A DNA stretch of 64,000 nucleotides from positions 682,001-746,000 of the forward strand of contig CANLQG010000001.1 of NCBI GenBank assembly GCA_947493195.1, written 5' to 3'. Position numbers and translations under genes: made by a program. Positions 16,568 through 23,069 of the stretch are shown here, piece after piece; positions within the stretch are counted from its first letter, which is position 1, and every line of letters starts with the position of its first letter. This stretch comes from an uncultured Sphingomonadaceae bacterium. Its GTDB lineage: Bacteria > Pseudomonadota > Alphaproteobacteria > Sphingomonadales > Sphingomonadaceae. A model generated the notes under the pieces. It saw only the letters and a list, made by a program, of their open reading frames with translations. It did no database searches and was not told the DNA's origin.

Positions 16568-16990
16568 ATGGCTACTGCACCTGACTTCGAAGCGCTGGGC
16601 TGCCCTTTCATCCATCCAGACGATATGCCCGTTGTTTATGCGATGCATGCCTACGGCAACTGCATGGAGCCGATGCTGCCAGACGATTGCGTGCTGGCCT
16701 TCGATAAGCGGCAGACGCCTGAGGTAGGCGACATAGTGAGCGTGATCTTCACAGCGGAGGTGGCACGGCGTTGGAAGCTTCCCGGACTGGTGAAGAAACT
16801 GGCCATGTCTTTGCCCCCGCTGGACGGCTGGAGCGATGCTGTCGGGCTGATCGTGGTGGACCAGATCAATCCGCACCGGCGCTACTGCATCCCGACCACT
16901 GATGTTCTCGCTGTTCACAAGTTCGTAGGCGAGGCTCAGAACGTCGGCCCGGGAATGGCCCGCTACCACCCGCAAGCGAAGGAGGCGTGA
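16568..16990 (+). CDS. S24/LexA-like fold protein with Cys at the nucleophile position
   Basis: 140 residues without a DNA-binding head. Residues 24-48 (AMHAYGNCMEPMLPDDCVLAF) copy the S24 signature GDSMEPTL...GD, but the catalytic serine is C32. KRQTPEVGDIVSVIF and a later basic KLPGLVKKLA stretch fit the rest of the fold, and a lysine there could be the general base. S24 proteins self-cleave or cleave a partner repressor after DNA damage. A Cys nucleophile might be active or might mark a non-catalytic binding protein. A GGGGAGG site precedes the ATG. Confidence 0.6.
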   Translation: MATAPDFEALGCPFIHPDDMPVVYAMHAYGNCMEPMLPDDCVLAFDKRQTPEVGDIVSVIFTAEVARRWKLPGLVKKLAMSLPPLDGWSDAVGLIVVDQINPHRRYCIPTTDVLAVHKFVGEAQNVGPGMARYHPQAKEA

Positions 16991-16992
16991 TC

Positions 16993-17259
16993 ATGGCGAG
17001 CCGCTTCCATCAGGGCGGAAGCGTTTCGGCGCTTCCGCTCGGCCTCATCTCGCAGGCCATACCCAAGCTTCGCCGCACTGACCTGGTTGCTTTAGCGGAG
17101 CGGCTGATTGATCGGCTGGATGAGCTCGACGGTGATCCGGACGAGGAGGATGACGATCCAGCCGGACAGTGTGACGAGGACGGCATCAATACGATGCGAC
17201 CGGCGACGTATAGCGGGCCCGGGTGCACCATAAGCGATAGCGACCATGGCCTTTTTTGA
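16993..17259 (+). CDS. Acidic hypothetical protein, 88 aa
   Basis: ATG 16993 follows GGAGG at 7 bases; a GTG two codons earlier lies inside the previous stop. The protein has a short helical part (LISQAIPKLRRTDLVALAERLIDRLDELDG) and then a strongly acidic tract (DGDPDEEDDDPAGQCDEDG), so its overall charge is very negative. Acidic small phage proteins often mimic DNA and inhibit host nucleases or restriction; that is only a possibility here. Confidence 0.5.
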   Translation: MASRFHQGGSVSALPLGLISQAIPKLRRTDLVALAERLIDRLDELDGDPDEEDDDPAGQCDEDGINTMRPATYSGPGCTISDSDHGLF

Positions 17260-17352
17260 AGGTTGGCCGATAGCAGGTTGACCGAGATACAGGCATCCTT
17301 CCCATTCCCGAGCGTCCCGGCTTCACCGTCGGGGCGCTTTGGCGTGCCGAAG

Positions 17353-17847
17353 ATGCACGAATTCAGTGATAGCCTCGCCCTGTCCGAAAGCTTCACCGAC
17401 GCGCCGTGGTGGCATGAACTCTACCTGCGTGCGTTCCCGACGATGATCAGCGCGGTAAGTGTCCGCCAAGACGGCTGGGCACAGCGCGGCGGTATTGATC
17501 GGGTTATCACGCTCGCTTCGGGCCGGGTTTACACCGTCGATGAGAAGGTGCGGACGAACGACTGGCCGGATATTCTGCTCGAACGCTGGAGCGACGAGCA
17601 ACGTTGCTCTCCCGGCTGGATTCAGAAGCCGCTGGCTTGCGATTTCATTGCGTATGCCTTCGCTCCCAGCCGACGCTGTTATCTCTTGCCGGTGGTGCCC
17701 CTGCAGCGCGCCTGGAGGCTGAATGGCAGGCACTGGATCGAGCAGTATGGCGAACGGTTCGCGATCAATCCGGGTTACCGGTCAAGCAATGTGCCGGTGC
17801 CGATAGAGACGCTGATGGATGCGATAGCGGCGGCGATGGTGCTTTGA
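17353..17847 (+). CDS. Putative PD-(D/E)xK nuclease-like phage protein, 164 aa
   Basis: Begins at MHEFSDSLALSE, the usual start of this family of prophage proteins as I know it; TTG 17263 would add 30 residues. The central segment DRVITLASGRVYTVDEKVR contains an Asp followed by a DEK triad (D...ExK) in the right beta-strand setting for a restriction-endonuclease fold. The following DWPDILLERWSDE and the aromatic YLLPVVPLQRAW complete a compact domain. Proteins of this type are frequent in alphaproteobacterial prophages, but no activity is known to me. Nuclease function is inference from the motif. Confidence 0.5.
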   Translation: MHEFSDSLALSESFTDAPWWHELYLRAFPTMISAVSVRQDGWAQRGGIDRVITLASGRVYTVDEKVRTNDWPDILLERWSDEQRCSPGWIQKPLACDFIAYAFAPSRRCYLLPVVPLQRAWRLNGRHWIEQYGERFAINPGYRSSNVPVPIETLMDAIAAAMVL

Positions 17848-17860
17848 TCAAGGTGGCGTG

Positions 17861-18847
17861 CTAGTTTTCTACTGACTGCCCAAAATCATTGAGCAGCGGT
17901 TCCATCTCAGCTGGGGTTAGCGGCCAATCGTATTTAGCTCGCTCTTTCCGCCGGTGAATATCAAGATAAACCAGCAGCACGGAGGGCTGCTGGAAGATGG
18001 GATTGTGCTCTTCCACCCTCTTTCGAATGGCGTCCGGCAAGAATCCTTTCTTTCCGAACATCTCTCGAACATCCGCCTCAAAATTGGGTCCGGCCAACTT
18101 CTCATATTGCTCGAGAAGAATGCCTTCAAGCTTCGTAGCCTTGGGTGAAATCATCGTAAGTTCGCGGTAAAGGTTCGACAGATCCGAAGTCATCTCGCGA
18201 ACGCTCCGGAGGGCGTCACGAACTTCGTCATCGACCTTCTCAAAATAGTCGTTCGTCGCCTCGAGTAACGCCATGGCCTTCGCGGCATTGCGCTGCATAT
18301 CGGTGGTCCGCTCGATCTGCGATTTGTAGATAGTGTCATGCGACATCTCGCTATAGGCGTGCTGCAGAACGGACTTAATTTGCACTTCGCAAGGAGTGCC
18401 TTTTGGCACTGTAGCCGCCGGAGTGACCAACTCCTTCAACGGGCGAACAATGAAGTGCTTTGCAGCATAATCGAAAGCGATTGGATTCTGCCTTTGTTCC
18501 TCCTGAAAGTCACGATCTTTCGATACGTCCAGATCCGGGATGGACTTTAGCGCCAACTCTATGTGTTCCAAATCCCGACCGAGCAACGGAACGAAGCGCG
18601 CGCCCACCTTATCGGTTATATCGTCGTATGGGTTCGGATAGTTCTTTTTCCTATAGAAGGCCTTTTCAAGCAGGGAATCCGCGTCCTTTGTGCGAAATGT
18701 AGGTGGCACTTTGAAGAACGCACTGGGGGGTGCGGCCGTGATCTCAGCAACCCGCTTTACGACCTCCCGAACGATGAATTCCCCGAGTGCATTGTAGATA
18801 GGCTGCTCAATGTTCCATCTGTCGAGAAAATCCTTGTCCCGACTCAT
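17861..18847 (-). CDS. RelA/SpoT-domain nucleotidyltransferase (alarmone synthetase-like, possible toxin)
   Basis: 328 residues. The RelA/SpoT synthetase core lies at about residues 45-180: the basic TFRTKDADSLLEKAFYRKK around 50-68 for nucleotide phosphates, ITDKVGARF with D79 and R84, and CEVQIKSVLQHAYSEMSHDTIYK with E154, Q156, H170 and Y174. There is no HD hydrolase domain, as in small alarmone synthetases and toxic SAS proteins, which make (pp)pGpp or (pp)pApp or pyrophosphorylate tRNA. The C-terminal 150 residues are a helical extension of unknown role. It is the last gene of a three-gene minus-strand operon and overlaps the NdpA-like gene by ATGA. The operon is AT-richer than the chromosome. 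Confidence 0.8.
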   Translation of the reverse strand: MSRDKDFLDRWNIEQPIYNALGEFIVREVVKRVAEITAAPPSAFFKVPPTFRTKDADSLLEKAFYRKKNYPNPYDDITDKVGARFVPLLGRDLEHIELALKSIPDLDVSKDRDFQEEQRQNPIAFDYAAKHFIVRPLKELVTPAATVPKGTPCEVQIKSVLQHAYSEMSHDTIYKSQIERTTDMQRNAAKAMALLEATNDYFEKVDDEVRDALRSVREMTSDLSNLYRELTMISPKATKLEGILLEQYEKLAGPNFEADVREMFGKKGFLPDAIRKRVEEHNPIFQQPSVLLVYLDIHRRKERAKYDWPLTPAEMEPLLNDFGQSVEN

Positions 18848-19896
18848 CGTTCACCCTCGAGCGAACCCCGTATCAGGATTTCAGTCCAGCGCTCGCCGTC
18901 GATGTCTCGACCAGAAATTCTGACATGTTCCGCCAACGCTTCCGAGGGACCTTGCAATTGTAAGTTATGGGCGAAATTTAGCTTTCGAACTCTGAGCCGC
19001 CGGCGGATTTCCGTCGTATCCTTGACGAAGGCCCCATCAGACACTTTGCCTTTCTCCATCGCACGATCAAATGCGTCGTGCAGATGAACGGGAACGTTAT
19101 TGTCTCGAAATTCGATCGGGAGAATATGCGGACGCTGGTCCGTTTTCAGCGTGTTGTAGACTGCGTTATGCAGATCGACACGTGATTGAGGGTCCAGATC
19201 AGCATCGTCGATAAAGCTCTTTGCGCTTTCGAAGAATCGTTTGGTCATCAAGGCCGCATCTTCGGGGATTTCTAGACCTAAGAAATTGTCGTGGAAGTAA
19301 GTCGCTGCGTCTTCGCGACGCGCGGCTGTCATCCGATCATCATACAGATAAGCTCGCCAATCGCCCGGGAAGTCTGTTCCGTCACCGCCCTCTGCCACGA
19401 ACATCCCGATCTTGTAGAGCTTCGCCTGTGGTGTCAGGAAGAGATCTTGAAGGAACGAGACAGCTAGATTCTCTCCTTTTTGAAAGCCGGAGTGGGTTTC
19501 GGCTTTCATTATGCCTATAAACTGCCGGGAGGGGTGCCCAGCGGTTCCGTCGAAGACCACACAAAGGCCGGCTGGAATATTTCTGTTCGACTGTGCATCA
19601 GCAAGTCTATCGGCGATACGGCAACTACCAGCGATAAATTCTTCCTCAGGCTTCTGGCAGATAGCCTGACCCAGTCCGAATGCTGACTCCGGAGTATAAT
19701 CTCTGATCGACATCCGTGCTGACCGGGAATCGCTGGCGAACGCTTTGGTTACCCTGCTGCGAAACGTATCCAAGGCTCTTGGCGGGAAAGGCATGAGGGC
19801 GTCCCCGTAAGTTGGGGTAATTCTATTCTTCCCTTCAGGACGCAGGTGGATTTCGTGCACAACGGCACGTTCGATTTGAAGGTTCTCTATAGGCAT
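18844..19896 (-). CDS. NdpA/YejK-like nucleoid-associated protein
   Basis: 350 residues from MPIEN; an upstream in-frame ATG at 20025 would add an arginine-rich leader that looks non-family. The start IENLQIERAVVHEIHL, the segment RQFIGIMKAETHSGFQ and a long helical-beta body fit the 37-kDa nucleoid-associated family (NA37/NdpA). These bind DNA, and in mobile elements they often accompany defence genes. No enzyme motif is visible. It sits between the DUF2188 and RelA/SpoT-domain genes and is translationally coupled to the latter. The family assignment rests on pattern memory only. Confidence 0.55.
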   Translation of the reverse strand: MPIENLQIERAVVHEIHLRPEGKNRITPTYGDALMPFPPRALDTFRSRVTKAFASDSRSARMSIRDYTPESAFGLGQAICQKPEEEFIAGSCRIADRLADAQSNRNIPAGLCVVFDGTAGHPSRQFIGIMKAETHSGFQKGENLAVSFLQDLFLTPQAKLYKIGMFVAEGGDGTDFPGDWRAYLYDDRMTAARREDAATYFHDNFLGLEIPEDAALMTKRFFESAKSFIDDADLDPQSRVDLHNAVYNTLKTDQRPHILPIEFRDNNVPVHLHDAFDRAMEKGKVSDGAFVKDTTEIRRRLRVRKLNFAHNLQLQGPSEALAEHVRISGRDIDGERWTEILIRGSLEGER

Positions 19897-19960
19897 TTCG
19901 ATCTTTCCCGGAACTGCTCTGGCGTCATCGCTCAGCGTCAAAATAGCGCGAGATTTATTC

Positions 19961-20203
19961 CTACCCGGGAGAGCCCTTCGGGTCCTTGGACCGCGGAAAA
20001 GTGCGCTCCTCTTGGTATTGACCATCTTGCTTCCGGATCTTCACCGACCCGCCATTTTGTCCAAGCGCTCCGCCGAGAGCGCCGCCGGCCGTGGCATCAC
20101 TCTTCTTGTCGAAAAGCTTTTTCGCTCGACCGCCACCCTCTGGTTCAAGGGCCCATTTCCCGTCTTCACGCTTATTGAGCTCGTATTTAGGCAGCTTGGC
20201 CAT
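19961..20203 (-). CDS. DUF2188-like small protein, 80 aa
   Basis: Begins MAKLPKYELNKREDGKW after a G-rich ribosome site. The mid part (RAKKLFDKKSDATAGGALGGALG) and the final SVKIRKQDGQYQEERTFPRSKDP match the short DUF2188 pattern: a beta strand, an alanine-rich helix, then RDGxIxEERTYP. Such proteins are small and cytoplasmic and often lie beside restriction or defence genes. It is the first gene of the minus-strand operon with the NdpA-like and RelA/SpoT-domain genes, 64 bases before the NdpA-like start. Confidence 0.6.
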   Translation of the reverse strand: MAKLPKYELNKREDGKWALEPEGGGRAKKLFDKKSDATAGGALGGALGQNGGSVKIRKQDGQYQEERTFPRSKDPKGSPG

Positions 20204-20381
20204 TTTCAATTCCCCCCAATCGATAAGGCATTGTCTCTCAACGAATTGATGAATTGTAAATACCCGTCGCTATCCGTGAACCTTCGCTGGCACTCGGCAG
20301 CCTCTGCGATCTGCGCGCTGTCGCCGGATACTTCATTCACCAGGTGGTTGCGGAAATTCTTGTTTTGTTCCACCTGCCCTC

Positions 20382-20612
20382 ATGGCACGACACAAGCTCG
20401 ATTCGGTGAATGAATGCGCCCGCAGAGGCTACAACCTACGCATCACATGCGGCGGATGTGCGCGGGTAATCGAGGCGAATGCGGTCCTACTTATGCAGGA
20501 GATCGCCCGACGACGGGGAAGCATGGCGCTGGACAAGCTAGAAGAGCGCGCGCGTTGCAGGGAGTGCGGTCATCGTGGCGCCGCGGTTATGCCGTGCGAG
20601 GTGAATTTCTAA
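20382..20612 (+). CDS. Small zinc-ribbon-like protein, 76 aa
   Basis: Two cysteine pairs (CGGC around 23-26 and CREC near 59-62) flank an alpha-helical middle with NAVLLMQEIARRRG, suggesting a zinc ribbon that may bind DNA. There is no ribosome site in the usual place, so translation may be weak or leaderless. It is divergent from the DUF2188 operon and its end overlaps that of the convergent neighbour by four bases. It could be a regulator of the flanking operons. Confidence 0.5.
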   Translation: MARHKLDSVNECARRGYNLRITCGGCARVIEANAVLLMQEIARRRGSMALDKLEERARCRECGHRGAAVMPCEVNF

Positions 20613-21319
20613 TCATCACTAGCGATGATAGTCATTCTCCCAACAGGGCGAAAACCCAACACCAAGTCTTTTACCTGACCAATCTGATCATTATCGAAGA
20701 TGCAGCGATCAAGTAGCTCGGTCATATCGTCTCGCTCTCCCAAAGCATCATGGAATAGGTTCTGGAAATCCACCCTTCTCCGTTCGGACAACTCGGCCAC
20801 GAGGGCTGCAGTTTCAGCTAGGTGGCTCTGAAACCGGAGCGCGAAAGCTTTGTTGAAGAGCGAGCGCCGCGACAGGATGCCTGGTTGATACCGGCCGTCT
20901 TGGAAAATCAACACGCCATGGTCTTCAGCAAGCGGTCGATCCGGACCAGCCGGGCCGAAATGTGCGACCCCCTCGTCCCGGATCTGGATTAGCTCCTTGT
21001 GGAATTCGGCCTGGCTAGCGTTCATCATCTCGCCGAGCCGGATTGCGGGCCGATGATCGGAGTGGCGCTCCAAAGATCGCGCATATGCACTGATCGATGA
21101 ATGGAGGAGACCGTTTGGAGCATAGCGGCTCGAGGTGCGGTTCAACTTGTGGAGATAGAGAGCTTCCGTAACCTGGGCATGCGCAATAGACAGGTCGCTG
21201 TGAACCGAATGGGCCGCAACCCAGCGGTCTATCGACTTGCGCAATTTCGCGGCATCGTCGGGAAGAAGCCTGCGTAACGCGCGCAGATCATATACGGCAT
21301 CTGGCGTCCAACTTACCAT
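20609..21319 (-). CDS. Hypothetical helical protein next to the tRNA, HEPN-reminiscent
   Basis: 236 residues, the last gene of the element before the tRNA. It is largely alpha-helical, with IRLGEMMNASQAEFHKELIQIRDEGVAHFGPAGP in the middle. The RDxxxAH pattern resembles the R-x4-6-H element of HEPN RNases or AbiV-like proteins, but the surrounding context is not decisive. A C-terminal helix carries ERRRVDFQNLF. No signal or membrane segment. It could be the toxin or effector of the right-end gene set; this is speculative. Confidence 0.45.
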   Translation of the reverse strand: MVSWTPDAVYDLRALRRLLPDDAAKLRKSIDRWVAAHSVHSDLSIAHAQVTEALYLHKLNRTSSRYAPNGLLHSSISAYARSLERHSDHRPAIRLGEMMNASQAEFHKELIQIRDEGVAHFGPAGPDRPLAEDHGVLIFQDGRYQPGILSRRSLFNKAFALRFQSHLAETAALVAELSERRRVDFQNLFHDALGERDDMTELLDRCIFDNDQIGQVKDLVLGFRPVGRMTIIASDD

Positions 21320-21483
21320 AAGACGCTTATGGTCGAATCTGATCAGTAAGCGAAGTGGCGAGTTCGCTGACGTTCGCTATCACCCGCCACCTAACCGCAA
21401 CACAGTGTGGTAACGCAGTGGGGAACGCAACTTGCGATCAAAGCAAGAAACGAAGCCTAATCAGCCGGTTAGGGGAGAAGTAA
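21320..21483. other. Junction stretch between element and tRNA
   Basis: 164 bases without a gene. It probably contains the promoter of the minus-strand gene at 20609-21319 and the right recombination arm of the element. No integrase gene is here, so the integrase must be at the other end. Confidence 0.4.
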
Positions 21484-21510
21484 TGGATGCCCCGCAAGGA
21501 TTCGAACCTT
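21484..21510. other. Probable attachment site (attR) in the tRNA 3' half
   Basis: Tyrosine integrases commonly recombine in the T-arm and 3' end of a tRNA gene. The partner copy is expected outside the window on the left; no second copy of this stretch was found inside it. The length of the core is unknown. Confidence 0.4.
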
Positions 21511-21557
21511 GATTGACGGAGTCAGAGTCCGCTCTCTTACCGTTAGAGGACGGGGCA
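21484..21557 (-). tRNA. tRNA-Gln (anticodon CTG)
   Basis: The reverse strand folds as a tRNA. The acceptor stem is TGCCCCG/CGGGGCA, the D stem CTCT/AGAG, and the anticodon stem GCGGA/TCCGT around the loop CTCTGAC with anticodon CTG. The T arm carries GGTTCGAATCC, and a CCA end is encoded. Its 3' end faces the accessory DNA, making it the probable attachment site of the element, which rebuilds the tRNA 3' part on integration. Confidence 0.95.
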
Positions 21558-21617
21558 TCAGAGAGGCGCGCCATTAACGCTGCCTCCGGGCTCGGTCAAC
21601 CCCAGTAACAGGCAGGC

Positions 21618-22031
21618 CTAGTTGGCGGCGGGCCACACGCGGGTGCGGCAGAACAGGGTGACGCAGCCTTTCACTTCCAGCGCGCCGTTGGCCCGGCGGC
21701 GCACTTCGGTGCGATAGGTGTCGCCATCCTCGGGATTGTACACCTCACCGCGCCATGCGCCGTTGTCCCAACGCAGGTTCTTCAGGATCGTGATGCCGAG
21801 TATCGGACGGTCGCGCAGGGAGGGATTGTCGTTGTGTCGGTCGCGGTTCGATTCGCCTGGCTTGTTCCTGATGATCCGGGTGATCTCTCCGCAGCGTGCG
21901 TTGCCGCACTGGCTGACGGTAATCTCGGTGTAGCCACCCGAATCGACATAGGTGCCGTCGATGTTGCTTTGCGCGGCGGCAGGCGTGGCGAACAGGGCGA
22001 CTGCGGCGAAGGGAACGAGTTTTTTCAGCAT
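21618..22031 (-). CDS. DUF2147-like secreted protein
   Basis: 137 residues with a signal peptide (LKKLVPFAAVALFATPAAAQ). The mature part has the DUF2147 pattern: GTYVDSGGYTEITVSQCG, then CGEITR, ITILKNLRWDNGAWRGEVYNPEDGDTY, and a last segment GALEVKGCVTLFCRTRVW. The family is a periplasmic beta-barrel-like fold of unknown function, frequent in Proteobacteria. Two adjacent ATGs exist; the second has the better spacing to GAAGG. It is the first chromosomal gene after the tRNA. Confidence 0.8.
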   Translation of the reverse strand: MLKKLVPFAAVALFATPAAAQSNIDGTYVDSGGYTEITVSQCGNARCGEITRIIRNKPGESNRDRHNDNPSLRDRPILGITILKNLRWDNGAWRGEVYNPEDGDTYRTEVRRRANGALEVKGCVTLFCRTRVWPAAN

Positions 22032-22082
22032 CATGCCTTCAATACGCACGAACAGCGTGAATGGCTCATGAGTCCTACGCAT

Positions 22083-23069
22083 TCAGGCAGAACAGCTGGC
22101 CCCGCCCAACACGCAGAAGCGCGCGCAATGCGGATGGTTCAGCGGCACGTCGCGGTCGGCCTCTGCTATCGTATTTCCCAGGTCGAAGCCCGCATCATAT
22201 GGCAACAGGGTGCAGGCGACCACGCGCGGGGCTGGCTCTCCCTTGCGATGCACCACCATGCGCTGCGCGGCGCACATCACATCGTCGGGCGACTTGCCGA
22301 GAATGTCCCAGCAGCCGGTGGTGATCTCGGCAATGTCGGCCTCGTCGTCCATTTCGGGAAACAGCACGAGCCGCGCAGGATGCAAGCTGTCGATGGCGAT
22401 GCCTTCGCGCTCGAACAGCAGGCGATAGGCATTGCGCGCCTGCTCCTGCGTCTCGCCCGCCATGCTCCGTCCGGCAGCGGCGAGAGAGAAACCGTTGTCG
22501 GAAAGCCAGCGCATCCCGTCCAGCATCGGCGTCCAGCTGCCGGGTCCGCGCTCCGCCTCGTGAACAGCCTTGGTGTGATGGTCGATGGAGACGCGGATGG
22601 TCAGCTTGTCGCCATGGGCATCGCGCAGGCGCAGCAGATCGGCCTCGTGCCGACGCATCGGCTTCATGGCATTGGAAAGCACCAGCACCTCGTGCCCGCG
22701 CGACAGGGCGTACTCGATCATGGCGATGATCTCGGGGTTCATGAACGGCTCGCCGCCCGTGAAGCCAATTTCGCGCACGCCCCGCTCGGCAACCTCGTCG
22801 AGGAAGCGCGCGACATGGTCAGCCGACAAGTAGACCAGCGCATCGTTCGTCGGGCTGCTTTCGATATAGCAATTGGCGCAGGCGAGGTTGCACAAAGTGC
22901 CGGTGGCGAACCACAGGGTATCGAGACTGGTCAGGCGCACGCTGGCGCGCGGTTCGCCCTTGGCCGTCACCTGCGGATCGGTGAACTTGGCCGGCGGCAG
23001 GCGCTCTCCCGCCACCGTGAATGGCGACGCACCCGTCGGCGCATTCCTCGTTTTCGCTCGCGATGCCAT
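22083..23069 (-). CDS. Radical SAM protein in the arsenic-type cluster
   Basis: 328 residues from MASRAK. The radical-SAM cluster motif is C60-x3-C64-x2-C67 (GTLCNLACANCY), and FTGGEPFMNPE is the glycine-rich SAM-binding part. The C-terminus has three more cysteines (C315, C319, C326), perhaps for a second iron-sulfur cluster. It does not match the ArsS or ArsL radical SAM types I know. Its TGATG coupling to the flavin oxidoreductase puts both in one minus-strand operon, divergent from arsM. The substrate is unknown; a 5'-deoxyadenosyl transfer to methylated arsenic is a possible role by analogy only. Confidence 0.7.
   Translation of the reverse strand: MASRAKTRNAPTGASPFTVAGERLPPAKFTDPQVTAKGEPRASVRLTSLDTLWFATGTLCNLACANCYIESSPTNDALVYLSADHVARFLDEVAERGVREIGFTGGEPFMNPEIIAMIEYALSRGHEVLVLSNAMKPMRRHEADLLRLRDAHGDKLTIRVSIDHHTKAVHEAERGPGSWTPMLDGMRWLSDNGFSLAAAGRSMAGETQEQARNAYRLLFEREGIAIDSLHPARLVLFPEMDDEADIAEITTGCWDILGKSPDDVMCAAQRMVVHRKGEPAPRVVACTLLPYDAGFDLGNTIAEADRDVPLNHPHCARFCVLGGASCSA

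Larger units (their letters stand above)
1..21483. mobile_element. Integrated phage-like or satellite-like element, right part
   Basis: This accessory segment runs from before the window to the 3' end of the tRNA-Gln gene. Seen: many short overlapping phage-type genes, two AlpA-like regulators, a CHC2/DUF3987 primase, an origin-like inverted repeat, an ejection-protein-like gene and no housekeeping genes. Base composition looks lower in GC than the chromosomal part, most clearly at 5.2-6.3 kb and 17.9-21.3 kb. No integrase, terminase large subunit, portal or major capsid gene is visible. It is therefore a partial prophage or satellite, or two elements in tandem, with its integrase beyond base 1. 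The tRNA 3' end as the right boundary is inferred from the usual habit of tyrosine-integrase elements; the matching left repeat is not in the window. Confidence 0.75.
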
